Source of the DNA: AC-32 sp963765785
GTDB taxonomy: Bacteria > Actinomycetota > Thermoleophilia > Gaiellales > Gaiellaceae
Direction of reading: 5' to 3'
DNA length: 64,000 nt
Assembly: GCA_963765785.1 (NCBI GenBank)
Contig: CAVXXW010000016.1
Location: 62,001-126,000 of the forward strand
Both the position numbers and the translations under genes were made by a program. The stretch's first letter is position 1. Each line of letters starts with the position of its first letter. The notes beneath the pieces were generated by a model that had not been told where the DNA came from, did no database searches, and worked only from the letters and a program-made list of their open reading frames with translations. Shown piece by piece: positions 26,104 to 34,381 of the stretch.

Positions 26104-26664
26104 ATGACCCTTCTTCCTCGCGTGCTCTCGGCGGCTCCCGCGCTCGCGGTCGCCGCCGCCGTGCTCGCCGTGGGGACGCCGGCCGCGCCTTCCGGCACAG
26201 CGCATGCAGCCGGGCACGCGCACCCGCGGCTCGTGGCCCGGCCGCCGAAGCTCACGGCCGCCGTGCGGCTCGCTCCGGGCGACCAGGTCCAGCGGCTCAT
26301 CGAGCTGCGCAAGCGCGGCCGGGGCCGGTTCGGCGCGATCTTCTTCGTCGTGCGGGCGAAGGGCCGGTCGCCACTCACCGCAGACCCGCGGAATGGACTG
26401 CACATAGAGCTCCGCAGCTGCCGGAGGCGCTGGGTGGCGCTACCTGGCGGTCACGCCTACCCCTACCGGTGCTCGTCCAAGCCGGCGCTCGTGATGGCAC
26501 CGCGTCCGATGGTCGGCCGCACGAAGTTGAACCTGCGCCTGAACGGCCAGCAGCCGGTGCACCTCAGGCTGCTCGTCTCGCTACCGGCGCGCGCAGGCAA
26601 CGTGCTGCAGGGACAGACGGCCTCGTTGCGGTACTCGTTCGTCGGCGTCGCGCGCTCGCGCTGA
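26104..26664 (+). CDS. Second TasA-like secreted protein, divergent paralogue
   Basis: 186 residues. A signal peptide ends in GTAHAA, a conventional signal peptidase I site rather than a SipW-type one. The mature part parallels the first TasA-like protein: LAPGDQVQRLIELRKRG, NGLHIELRSCRRRW, YPYRCSS, and the ending ARAGNVLQGQTASLRYSFVG. It is strongly basic, unlike the Thr/Ser-rich first copy. This suggests an anchor or cap subunit, by loose analogy with TapA. It starts 2 bp after the two-repeat gene's stop and closes the cassette. Confidence 0.65.
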   Translation: MTLLPRVLSAAPALAVAAAVLAVGTPAAPSGTAHAAGHAHPRLVARPPKLTAAVRLAPGDQVQRLIELRKRGRGRFGAIFFVVRAKGRSPLTADPRNGLHIELRSCRRRWVALPGGHAYPYRCSSKPALVMAPRPMVGRTKLNLRLNGQQPVHLRLLVSLPARAGNVLQGQTASLRYSFVGVARSR

Positions 26665-26706
26665 GCGGCCCCGTTAGGCTGCCGCCGGTCGATCGAAGGA
26701 GGCGGA

Positions 26707-27078
26707 ATGGACGGGCAGCTGGTGCACTTCGAGCTGCCGGCGCAGGACGCCGGCCGCGCGCAGGAGTTCTGGAAGTCGCTCTTCGGATGGAAGATCCGCA
26801 CGTGGGACGGGCCCGTCGAGTACCACCTGCTCGAGGGGAACGAGCCCGGCGGGGCGATCTACCCGGATGCCGACGCCGCCGGTTCCGGGCCAGTCGTCTA
26901 CTTCAGCACGTCCGACATCGACGCCTCCGTCTCGAAGGTGCGCGAGCTCGGCGGCTCGGCCGAGGAGGAGCAGCCGATTCCCGGCATCGGCTGGTTCGCG
27001 CGGTGCGTCGACACCGAGGGCAATCCGTTTTCGCTGTTCCAGGCGGACGAGTCGGCGCCGACGCCGAGCGAGAGCTAG
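26707..27078 (+). CDS. VOC-family (glyoxalase/bleomycin-resistance fold) protein
   Basis: 123 residues with a GGAGG ribosome site. One vicinal-oxygen-chelate unit: VHFELPAQDAGRAQEFWKSL, GWKIRTW, GGAIYPDAD, VYFSTSDIDASVSKVRELGG and TEGNPFSLFQ, the last carrying the usual C-terminal Glu/Asn region. Small stand-alone VOC proteins act as dimers; substrate unknown. Its stop overlaps the stop of a decayed convergent gene. Confidence 0.8.
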   Translation: MDGQLVHFELPAQDAGRAQEFWKSLFGWKIRTWDGPVEYHLLEGNEPGGAIYPDADAAGSGPVVYFSTSDIDASVSKVRELGGSAEEEQPIPGIGWFARCVDTEGNPFSLFQADESAPTPSES

Positions 27079-27480
27079 GCGGTCGCCAAGCGCACGGGGT
27101 CGAAGAGCTCGAGTTCCGGGACCGGCTTGCCGAGCATCGCACGAGCGACAGGTCGCCGCACATCAGGCCGATGACGTTGCCGTGGCCCGAGTGCCCGGCC
27201 GACACCCAGACTCCGTCCCGCCGGGGGAGGGCGCCGACGAACAGGAGCAGATCCCGCGTCGTGCCGAAGATCCCGCCCAGCGGTGCTCGATCCGCGGCGC
27301 GTCGTCGAGCAGCTCCGCTAGGAAACGCTCCAGGTCCCCCTGGATCAGCGGCGTCGTAGCCTCTTCGGCCGTCTAGCGCCCTGTCGCCCGCACGCGCTTA
27401 CCGCTCTCGGCGAGCGCGAGTGCCGCAGGCGCAGCCCGTGACGCCGCCGCCGACGATCGCGACGTCCACCGGTCCGCAAG
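27076..27480 (-). pseudogene. FAD-dependent oxidoreductase (DAO/glycine oxidase-like), internally deleted remnant
   Basis: On the minus strand, VDVAIVGGGVTGC (the N-terminal FAD-binding GxGxxG) near 27465 is followed after a frameshift by LALAESGKRVR and a stop. About 100 bp later comes the C-terminal part of the same family: RIEHRWAGIFGTTRDLL, DGVWVSAGHSGHGNVIGLMCG and, in another frame, ARAMLGKPVPELELFDPVRL. The central 250 or so residues are missing. This is a clear gene ruin with at least two frameshifts and one large deletion. It accounts for most of the gap between the VOC gene and dprA. Confidence 0.7.
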
Positions 27481-27552
27481 CCGTCGGCCGCGACCGGCAA
27501 CGGCGCCCGCTCCTCCGCAAGCCAGTACGAGCTCGTCTCTATGTTGGCGATG

Positions 27553-28545
27553 CTAACGCTGCGGCCCCGCCCCCCTGTATAGACCGTCCGCCTCGGCGAC
27601 TGCACCGGCGAGCTCGAGCTCCGCCAGCGCGGTCGCGACCGTGGCGGCGTCGAGGCCCGTCGTTCCAACGAGGTCGTTGACCCCGGCCGGCTCCGTCAAG
27701 AGGGCGGCCAGCACCCGGCCCGCTGTCTCACCGACAACCGGCTCGTGCCGAGGCGCCGGCTCGATGCCGAGCGCCTCGAGCACGTCGACGGAAGCGGTGA
27801 GCGGCGTCGCGCCGAGCCGCAGGAGCGCATTCGTCCCGCTCGACAGCGACGAGGTGATCTCGCCGGGTACGGCGAACACCTCGCGCCCGGCCTCGAGGGC
27901 GAAGTCGGCCGTGATCAGCGCACCGCTGCGCTCTCGCGCCTCGACCACGATCGTCGCGGCGGCCAGGCCGGCGATGATGCGGTTGCGGGCGGGAAAGCGC
28001 CAAGGCGCAGGCTCTACGCCGGGCGCATACTCGGACGCCACGAGGCCCCGCTCGCAGATCCGCGCCGCCAAGTGTGCATGGGCCGCCGGGTAGTCCCGGT
28101 CGACGCCGCAACCGAGCACCGCGACGGTCATGCCACCCGCCTCGAGCGCGCCGCGGTGCGCCTCGCCGTCGACGCCGCGCGCCAGGCCGCTGATCACGAC
28201 GACGCCCGCAGCTGCGAGCTCGCGGCCGAGCAGGCGCGCGACCTGCGCGCCGTAAGAGGAGCACGCGCGGGCGCCGACGATTGCGACGGCCGGCTCCGCC
28301 AGCACTCCGACATCCGCCGCACCTCGGACGAACAGCCCGGGCGGCGGGTCGTGCAGCTCGCGCAAGAGCGACGGATACCCGGGGTCGCGCCGGCCCGTGA
28401 AGCGTAGACCTCCGGCCTGGAGCTCGGCGCGGTACCTCGCCTCGTCGAAGACTCCGCGGAAGCGCTCGAACCGGCGCTCGCGCGGCTCGTGCACGACGTG
28501 GGCGCCAGTCTCGGCGGCGAACGCGGCGAGCACCAGGTCGCTCAA
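27553..28545 (-). CDS. dprA: DNA-processing protein DprA
   Basis: 330 residues; RecA-loading protein for incoming single-stranded DNA in natural transformation. Seen: the Rossmann-like DprA core with VAIVGARACSSYG, ISGLARGVDGEAHRGAL, FPARNRIIAGLA and VEARERSGALITADFALEAGREVFAVPG, then a C-terminal winged-helix-like domain. The TTG start overlaps the comM stop, as often seen for this pair. Confidence 0.93.
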   Translation of the reverse strand: MSDLVLAAFAAETGAHVVHEPRERRFERFRGVFDEARYRAELQAGGLRFTGRRDPGYPSLLRELHDPPPGLFVRGAADVGVLAEPAVAIVGARACSSYGAQVARLLGRELAAAGVVVISGLARGVDGEAHRGALEAGGMTVAVLGCGVDRDYPAAHAHLAARICERGLVASEYAPGVEPAPWRFPARNRIIAGLAAATIVVEARERSGALITADFALEAGREVFAVPGEITSSLSSGTNALLRLGATPLTASVDVLEALGIEPAPRHEPVVGETAGRVLAALLTEPAGVNDLVGTTGLDAATVATALAELELAGAVAEADGLYRGAGPQR

Positions 28546-30014
28546 GGCGTTCCGAGCTCCGTCGGAGAGCGGTAGGACAGCGCCTCCGCGACGTGCTCCG
28601 GCCGTACCTCCTCGGCGCCGGCCAGCAAGGCGGCGGTGCGGGCGACCCGCGCCACACGCGCGCGGCCGCGCCCGGACAGCGGCAGACGCTCGACGGCGCG
28701 GGAGAGGAGCTCGTCTGCCGCCTTCGAACGACCGAGAGGATCGCCTCGCGCCCGTTCGCGAGCCGCGAGGACACGCTCACGCACCGCTGAGGACAGCTCA
28801 CCCGGGGCGCCCGAAAGCTCCCGGGCCCGCGGCCGCGGCACCGTGACGACCAGGTCGAAGCGGTCGAGCAGCGCCCGAGAAAGCTTGTCGCGATACGCCG
28901 CCAGCCGCGCCGCCGAGCACGAGCATTCCGCCGCGGGGTCGCCCCGTGCGCCGCACGGACAGAGGTTCATCGTCGCCACCAGCTGGAAGCGCGCCGGGAA
29001 CACGATCTTCCCGCCGACGCGCGCGATCGAGACCGCGCCGTCCTCGAGCGGCTGCCGCAGCGCCTCCAGCGCGTTGCGCGGGAACTCCGCGAGCTCGTCC
29101 AGGAAGAGCACCCCGTGGTGCGCCAGGCTCGCCTCTCCGGGCCGGGGCGAGGAGCCGCCGCCGACGATCGACGCCACCGACGCCGTGTGGTGCGGCGCCC
29201 GGAACGGCGGCACGGTCACGAGGGGCCGGCCGGGCGGGAGCAAGCCTGCGACCGAGTGGATGCGGGTCACCTCCAGCGCCTCGCCCGGCGGCAGGCGCGG
29301 CAGGATGCCCGGCAGCCGGCGTGCGAGCATCGTCTTCCCCGTGCCCGGCGGGCCTCCCAGCAGCAGGTTGTGCGCACCCGCCCCCGCGAGCTCGAGCGCC
29401 CGGCGCGCACGCTCCTGTCCTCGCACGTCGGCGAGGTCCGGCACCTGCGCCGGCGACCCGTTCCCGTTCGAGTCAGACCCGATCGGGTCGGGCGGAGGCG
29501 GAACCCACTCGCCGCGCAGGTAGGCGACCGCCTCCGCCAGGTGGTGCAGGGGAACGGGCTCGACCCCAGCGAGCGCGGCCTCGGCGGCGGACTCCGCTGC
29601 GCAGAGCAGGTGCGAAAGCCCCGCCTGCCGAGCGCCCTCGGCCGCCGCGAGCACGCCGCCGACGGGCCGCAGCCGTCCGTCGAGCGCGAGCTCGCCGACC
29701 GCCGCGTGGCCGCCCAGCGCCTCGGGGGGAACCTGCCGCGACGCGGCGAGAACCGCGAGCGCGATCGGGAGGTCGAAGCCCGAGCCCTCCTTGCGCAGCT
29801 CCGCCGGAGCGAGGTTGACGGTGATCCGCCGCGTCGGCCACTCGAGCTCCGCCGACGCGATCCCCGAGCGGACGCGCTCCTTGGCCTCCTGGCACGCGCG
29901 GTCGGCGAGCCCGACGATCGCGAAGGCCGGGACGCCGAGCTGCAGGTGCGCCTCCACCTCGACCCGGCGGGCGTCCAGGCCGACGAGCGCGTGGGTGACG
30001 GTGCGTGCGAGCAC
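28542..30014 (-). CDS. comM: YifB/ComM-family Mg-chelatase-like AAA ATPase
   Basis: 490 residues, GTG start. The N-terminal domain S5-like fold (VEVEAHLQLGVPAFAIVGLA), the Mg-chelatase AAA core (GGPPGTGKTMLARRLPGILP, FRAPHHTASVASIVGGG, VLFLDELAEF) and a Cys-rich segment (NLCPCGARGDPAAECSC) are all present. ComM is a branch-migration helicase that promotes heteroduplex extension during transformation. Overlaps dprA. Confidence 0.92.
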   Translation of the reverse strand: MLARTVTHALVGLDARRVEVEAHLQLGVPAFAIVGLADRACQEAKERVRSGIASAELEWPTRRITVNLAPAELRKEGSGFDLPIALAVLAASRQVPPEALGGHAAVGELALDGRLRPVGGVLAAAEGARQAGLSHLLCAAESAAEAALAGVEPVPLHHLAEAVAYLRGEWVPPPPDPIGSDSNGNGSPAQVPDLADVRGQERARRALELAGAGAHNLLLGGPPGTGKTMLARRLPGILPRLPPGEALEVTRIHSVAGLLPPGRPLVTVPPFRAPHHTASVASIVGGGSSPRPGEASLAHHGVLFLDELAEFPRNALEALRQPLEDGAVSIARVGGKIVFPARFQLVATMNLCPCGARGDPAAECSCSAARLAAYRDKLSRALLDRFDLVVTVPRPRARELSGAPGELSSAVRERVLAARERARGDPLGRSKAADELLSRAVERLPLSGRGRARVARVARTAALLAGAEEVRPEHVAEALSYRSPTELGTP

Positions 30015-30077
30015 ATGGCCACGCTAGGCAGGAAGGACGCGCGTGTCTGTGCCGGATCGGTGCCGAAAGTGGAACGG

Positions 30078-31190
30078 CTAGGCGCGGGCGACCAGCACGT
30101 CCTCGAAGAACTCCCCCGCGCGCCGGCCTGTCCGGCGGTTCACGTGCCGCCGGTAGCGCTCCTCGAGCTCGAGCCCGGCCAGCTCCAGGATCTCCGGATA
30201 CAGCTCACGACGGTCGTTGATCACGATCACGACGGGCGCACCGGGCCGCAAAGCCCGCCGCACGTTCGCGAACACTGCCGCCACGCCCTCGACGTACGCC
30301 CGCAGCGCGGCCCGCGACGACCCCTTGCCGAGCTCGAGCTCGCGGCACTCCTCCAGCCCGAGCAGCTCGTACGCGTACCGGTGCTGCTCGTGGTAGTCGA
30401 TCAGCCCCGGGTACGGCGGCGAGGTGACGACGCCGTCGAAGCGCCCGCCGAAGTCGAGCTCGCGGGCGTCGCCGTGGAGCACGACCGCCTCGCGCCCGCG
30501 TGCACGAACCCGAGCGAACTCCCTCACCCGTGCCAGCGTGTCGAGCGCGTACCGGCGCAGGAAGCGCCGCGCCTCGCCGACCGGACGGCACTCGCGCCGG
30601 TGCTTGTGGCACCAGTACGGCGCCTTCTGCGGCGTGCGCGGAAAGTCGAGGTCGAAGTGCGTCGTCCGCCGCGCCGAGCGCGCCGCGCGCGCGAGCACGA
30701 TCCGCAGCACGTCCGCGTGCTCGTAGTCCTCGACGAGAGCCCGGAAAAAGAGCAGCTCGGCGGACGCCCGAGGCGCGTACCAGTCGCGGACGAAGCGCGA
30801 GATCGAGCCGCCGGGGCGCACGAGCTCGAAGCGGTCGAGCCGGGCAAGCGCGTCGCGCAGCTCCGACTCCAGCACGAACGGGTTGTACTCCCGCGTCTTC
30901 ACGCGCATCAGCAGGCAGTTGAAGGGCGCGACGTCCGAGCCGGTCGCGTCGTAGCCGGACTCGAGCGCCTGCACGAGCGTCGTGCCCGACCCCGCGAACG
31001 GGTCGAGTACTCGCCCGCCGCCCGGCACGTGCCGCTCGAGCAGCGCCTCGACGAGCTGCGGGATGAACTTGCCGAGATACGGGTGGAGCCGGTGGACGTG
31101 CTTCGTGCGCTCCCGCTCTGGTAGCTCGCGCTCCGACCACGAGAGGTCGAGGTCGATGCGGCGGTAGAGCGCGTCCTGGGTCGAGGCCAC
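30078..31190 (-). CDS. Solitary DNA methyltransferase of the TSPPY (N4-cytosine-like) class
   Basis: 370 residues. The SAM-binding motif I is RVLDPFAGSGTTLVQA (residue about 60) and the catalytic motif IV is VVTSPPYPGLIDY (about 250). The order motif I then motif IV, with TSPPY, is seen in beta-class amino-methyltransferases modifying N4-cytosine or N6-adenine. Distinctive are an N-terminal RTKHVHRLHPYLGKFIPQ and a central CHKHRRECRPVGE stretch. No restriction endonuclease or specificity subunit lies beside it, so it is an orphan methylase or belongs to a DNA-modification or tRNA-modification branch. It starts 35 bp from the divergent cyclase gene. Confidence 0.8.
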   Translation of the reverse strand: MASTQDALYRRIDLDLSWSERELPERERTKHVHRLHPYLGKFIPQLVEALLERHVPGGGRVLDPFAGSGTTLVQALESGYDATGSDVAPFNCLLMRVKTREYNPFVLESELRDALARLDRFELVRPGGSISRFVRDWYAPRASAELLFFRALVEDYEHADVLRIVLARAARSARRTTHFDLDFPRTPQKAPYWCHKHRRECRPVGEARRFLRRYALDTLARVREFARVRARGREAVVLHGDARELDFGGRFDGVVTSPPYPGLIDYHEQHRYAYELLGLEECRELELGKGSSRAALRAYVEGVAAVFANVRRALRPGAPVVIVINDRRELYPEILELAGLELEERYRRHVNRRTGRRAGEFFEDVLVARA

Positions 31191-31225
31191 GCGCCGCAGT
31201 TCGCGTTCGCGCTAGCGTCCCCTTC

Positions 31226-32014
31226 GTGGCGAAGTCGAGCGTCGAGCAGATGTGGCGCCAGATGCTTCTGGGCGACTACCCGCGCCTGCACAGCATGCGC
31301 CGCATGTGGGGTGCGCTCCCGACCGGGCCGCGCTGCAAGCTCTGCAACGCGCCCTTCCGCGGCCCCGGCGGGCTGCTGATGCGGGCGATGGGCTACGGCC
31401 CCTCGTCGCTGAACAGGCGCCTCTGCAAGTGGTGCCTACGCGCGGTGCACAAGCATCCGGGCGGCGCCGAGGTCGAGATCTCGGTGCTCTTCGCCGATGT
31501 GCGCGGCTCGACCGGCCTCGCCGAGCGGATGCCGCCGGAGGAGTTCTCGAAGCTGCTCGCACGCTTCTACGGAGCGGCCGCGAGCGTGATCGACGAGCAC
31601 GACGGGATCGTCGACAAGTTCGTCGGTGACGCCGCGGTCGCGCTCTTCATCCCCGGGTTCGCCGGCAGCGAGCACCCGGCCGCGGCGATTGCGGCCGCTC
31701 GCGAGCTGCTCGAGCGGACCGGCAACGAAGGGCCGAGCCCGTGGATCCCGGTCGGCGTCGGCGTCCACACGGGCATGTCGTTCGTCGGCAGCGTCGGGGA
31801 GGGGGACGCACGCGACTTCACGGCGCTCGGCGACACGGTCAATGCCGCCGCCCGGCTGTCGGCGCTTGCGGGCGCCGGCGAGATCCTGATCAGCGCGGAC
31901 GCGGCCACCGCGGCCGGGCTGGACACCTCGGACCTCGAGCCGCGGACACTGGAGCTCCGCGGCCGCGACGAGTCGCTCGACGCCTGGGTCTCGCGCCCGC
32001 GCGTCGCAGCCTAG
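31226..32014 (+). CDS. Class III nucleotidyl cyclase with N-terminal zinc-binding segment
   Basis: 262 residues, GTG start. An N-terminal segment holds two CxxC-type pairs (CKLCNAPFRGPGG and RLCKWCLRAV). The cyclase homology domain follows: VLFADVRGSTGLAERM with the metal Asp, HDGIVDKFVGDAAVALFIPG, and GDTVNAAARLSALAG. It is short, with no transmembrane or ATPase module, unlike the 1,099-residue cyclase at 9.7 kb. It is the only plus-strand gene between dprA and ffh. Whether it makes cAMP cannot be told from motifs alone. Confidence 0.85.
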   Translation: MAKSSVEQMWRQMLLGDYPRLHSMRRMWGALPTGPRCKLCNAPFRGPGGLLMRAMGYGPSSLNRRLCKWCLRAVHKHPGGAEVEISVLFADVRGSTGLAERMPPEEFSKLLARFYGAAASVIDEHDGIVDKFVGDAAVALFIPGFAGSEHPAAAIAAARELLERTGNEGPSPWIPVGVGVHTGMSFVGSVGEGDARDFTALGDTVNAAARLSALAGAGEILISADAATAAGLDTSDLEPRTLELRGRDESLDAWVSRPRVAA

Positions 32015-32337
32015 AAGGCGTTCGCCAGCCGCTCGACTCGGTTCGAGCGCACCGCGACGACGTCGAAGCGCGCCTCGAGCTCCGCGCACTCGGGGTGCGA
32101 GGCGAGCCAGGCCTCGGCCGCACGTCGGAGCCGGCGCTGCTTCTCGTCCGTGACCATCTCGAGCGGGTCGCCGAGGCGCTCGCCAGTCTTCGCCTTCACC
32201 TCGACGAACGCGAGCCGGCGGCCGCGGCGGACGACGAGATCGAGCTCGTAGCCGCCGATCCAGACGTTCGTGCCGAGGATGCGATAGCCGCGCAGGCGGT
32301 AGTGCCTAAGCGCTCTTTGCTCGAACGAGTTCCTCAA
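32011..32337 (-). CDS. YraN family endonuclease-like protein
   Basis: 108 residues (UPF0102). The nuclease-like pattern GGYELDLVVRRG ... LAFVEVKAKTGERLG is present, the usual ExK core of the fold. Its function is unproven in most bacteria; it is conserved next to rnhB. Overlaps rnhB by 32 bp. Confidence 0.88.
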   Translation of the reverse strand: MRNSFEQRALRHYRLRGYRILGTNVWIGGYELDLVVRRGRRLAFVEVKAKTGERLGDPLEMVTDEKQRRLRRAAEAWLASHPECAELEARFDVVAVRSNRVERLANAF

Positions 32338-32992
32338 GCTCCTGGTCCGTCATGTAGGCGCGCGCCCGCCACGACCGCCTGTGGATCTCCGACGGCCCGA
32401 CCTCCCGCACGACCGCGGTGTGGCTCGGCGTGATGTAGCCGACGTGCGAGCGGAAGCCGTAGGCCGGGTAGAGCGCGTCGATGCGCCGCATCATCCGGTC
32501 GCGGGTCACCTTGGCGATGATCGAGGCGGCCGCGATCGCGGCGCTCTTCTCGTCGCCGTCCACGACCGCCCGGTGCTCGGGCGCGAGCGGGCCGAGCCGG
32601 AAGCCGTCGACGAGGCACACCTCGGCCGGCGGCGAGAGCTCCGACAGCACCGCGCGCAGTCCGGCGAGGTTGGAGCGGTGCAGGCCGACACGGTCGATCT
32701 GCGACGACGGCACGGCGCGCACGACGACCCGCTCGGCGCACCCGAGCACGGCGCGGTAGAGCTCCTCGCGCTCGGGCTCGGTGCACTGCTTCGAGTCGTT
32801 CAGACAGGCGAGCGGACGCACCTTGTGGTCGCGCAGCTTCGCGTAGTCGAGCAGGACGCCCGCGACTAGCAGCGGCCCGGCGAGCGGCCCTCGCCCCGCC
32901 TCGTCGGCGCCGGCCACGAAGCGCGCGCCCAGCTTGCGGTCGTACTGGAGGAGCTTGCGGCCGGGTCGGCGACGGGGCACGCGCGCGAGCAT
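32306..32992 (-). CDS. rnhB: Ribonuclease HII
   Basis: 228 residues from ATG 32992 (MLARVPRRR). The catalytic GADEAGRGPLAGPL and DGDEKSAAIAAASIIAKVTRD motifs are complete. It removes ribonucleotides and RNA primers from DNA. Position between rplS and yraN is the conserved order. Confidence 0.93.
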   Translation of the reverse strand: MLARVPRRRPGRKLLQYDRKLGARFVAGADEAGRGPLAGPLLVAGVLLDYAKLRDHKVRPLACLNDSKQCTEPEREELYRAVLGCAERVVVRAVPSSQIDRVGLHRSNLAGLRAVLSELSPPAEVCLVDGFRLGPLAPEHRAVVDGDEKSAAIAAASIIAKVTRDRMMRRIDALYPAYGFRSHVGYITPSHTAVVREVGPSEIHRRSWRARAYMTDQELEELVRAKSA

Positions 32993-33033
32993 AGCGCCGC
33001 GCTCAGCCGCCACCCGAGAACGTGACGCTTTCG

Positions 33034-33696
33034 TTACTCCTTGGCGGAGTCGGCCGGCTCGGGCTCGGGCTCGACCGACGAGTCGGGCTCTGGGCCCGGC
33101 TCCTCGGCGGCCGGCTCTTCGGCTGCAGGCTCTTCGGCCGCAGGCTTTTCGGCGGCGGGCTCCTCGGCGGCGGGCTCCTCGGCGGCGGGCTCCGGCTCGG
33201 ACTCCGGCGGAGCCTCGGCCTCTTCGGGCGCCTCCTCCGGGGCCTCCTCGGCGGCCTCGGCGGCCTCCGCGACGAGCTCCTCATCGACCTCTTCGCCCTC
33301 TGCCGGCATCGCGCCCGCCGAGACGAGCAGCTCGGACTCCGGCAGCGCCACCCCGCGCCGCGTGCGCACCCGGGCCCGCTTGCCGACCTTCTCGCGCAGG
33401 TAGTAGAGCTTCGCGCGGTTGACGTCGCCGATCGCGGTGACCTCGATGCGCTCGATCTTCGGCGAGTGCACCGGGAACGTCCGCTCCACGCCGACGCCGA
33501 ACGACTGCTTGCGGACGGTGAACGTCTCGCGGACGCCGGCGCCCTGGCGCTTGAGCACGATCCCCTCGAAGACCTGCACGCGGCGGCGCTGGCCCTCGAT
33601 CACCTGGAAGTGCACGCGGACGGTGTCCCCTGCCTTGAACGGCGGCAGGTTCGTCCGCAGCTGGCGCTGCTCGATGCTCTCGATCACCTTGCTCAT
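33034..33696 (-). CDS. rplS: 50S ribosomal protein L19 with a long acidic C-terminal extension
   Basis: The first 115 residues are ordinary L19: RTNLPPFKAGDTVRVHFQV, RVQVFEGIVLKRQG, VERTFPVHSPKIERIEV, KLYYLREKVGKRARVR. The remaining 105 residues are a low-complexity Glu/Ala/Pro tail built on repeated AAEEP and PEPEP units, ending SAKE. L19 is normally 110-120 residues, so the protein is nearly double size. The tail is highly acidic on an otherwise basic protein. The reading frame is unbroken, and the next gene begins 42 bp downstream. Confidence 0.93.
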   Translation of the reverse strand: MSKVIESIEQRQLRTNLPPFKAGDTVRVHFQVIEGQRRRVQVFEGIVLKRQGAGVRETFTVRKQSFGVGVERTFPVHSPKIERIEVTAIGDVNRAKLYYLREKVGKRARVRTRRGVALPESELLVSAGAMPAEGEEVDEELVAEAAEAAEEAPEEAPEEAEAPPESEPEPAAEEPAAEEPAAEKPAAEEPAAEEPAAEEPGPEPDSSVEPEPEPADSAKE

Positions 33697-33703
33697 AGAA
33701 AGA

Positions 33704-33716
33704 GGCCCGTCGGGCC
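33704..33716 (-). terminator. Short GC hairpin between lepB and rplS
   Basis: GGCCCGACGGGCC (minus strand) followed by TCTTTCTATG lies directly before the rplS start. The stem is 5 bp with a 3-nt loop and a T-rich tail. It may terminate lepB transcripts or occlude the rplS start, where no clear Shine-Dalgarno sequence is visible. Position-based inference. Confidence 0.35.
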
Positions 33717-33727
33717 GACGCGGAATG

Positions 33728-34381
33728 CTAGCGGAGAGAGATCCGGTTCGGCGGCCAATAGGTCGCGAACACCGGGCCGATCAGATCCTTGCGTGGAACG
33801 GACCCCCAACGGCGCGAGTCGCACGACTGGCCGCGGTTGTCGCCCATGAAGAAGTACTCGCCGCGCGGGACGCGCCAGGTCTCCCCGGCGTACTCCGTGT
33901 CCTGCTTGCGCCGGTGGGCCGAGATATAGGGCTCGTTCAGCTTGCGGTGGTTGACGTAGACGAAGCCGTTGGGATCCTCGTGGACCAGGTCGCCCGGCAG
34001 GCCGATCAGCCGCTTGACGAAGGTGCCGCCCTCGCCGCAGTCCTCCTTCGCCGCCTTCGGCGTGCTGAAGACGACGATCTCGCCGCGGTGCGGGCTGCGG
34101 AAGCGGTAGATGAAGCGGTTCGCGAGCACGCGGTCGGAGTGGCTCGCCTCGCAGCCGTCGCCCGGGTGCGTGTGGGCACAGTGCAGCGTCGGCTCCATCG
34201 ACGCGGACGGAATCCGGTAGGGGTTCACGACCCACTGCTTGAGCGCGAACACGATCAGGATCGCGAACGCGACCGTCAGGATCCAGTCGATCGCGATCCG
34301 CCACGCCCGCGGGAGACGCGCAGTCAGCCGGTCGAGCGGGTTCCTCAGGAGCGTGCGGAGCCGGAGCGCCGCCGGCGCCAC
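33728..34381 (-). CDS. lepB: Signal peptidase I, second tandem copy
   Basis: About 217 residues from GTG 34381, which overlaps the end of the upstream lepB copy by 37 bp. One membrane anchor (WILTVAFAILIVFALKQWVV), catalytic Ser in YRIPSASMEPTLH and catalytic Lys in GTFVKRLIGLPGD, then box E GDNRGQSCDSRRWG. A Cys-containing insert (CAHTHPGDGCEA) follows the Ser box. Very similar in sequence to the copy immediately upstream, so a recent tandem duplication is likely. Confidence 0.88.
   Translation of the reverse strand: MAPAALRLRTLLRNPLDRLTARLPRAWRIAIDWILTVAFAILIVFALKQWVVNPYRIPSASMEPTLHCAHTHPGDGCEASHSDRVLANRFIYRFRSPHRGEIVVFSTPKAAKEDCGEGGTFVKRLIGLPGDLVHEDPNGFVYVNHRKLNEPYISAHRRKQDTEYAGETWRVPRGEYFFMGDNRGQSCDSRRWGSVPRKDLIGPVFATYWPPNRISLR

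Noticed and set aside
29115..31124. A 669-codon plus-strand open frame opposite comM and the methyltransferase
   Set aside because: Runs across two genes and the gap between them, with no domain and shadow-like composition.
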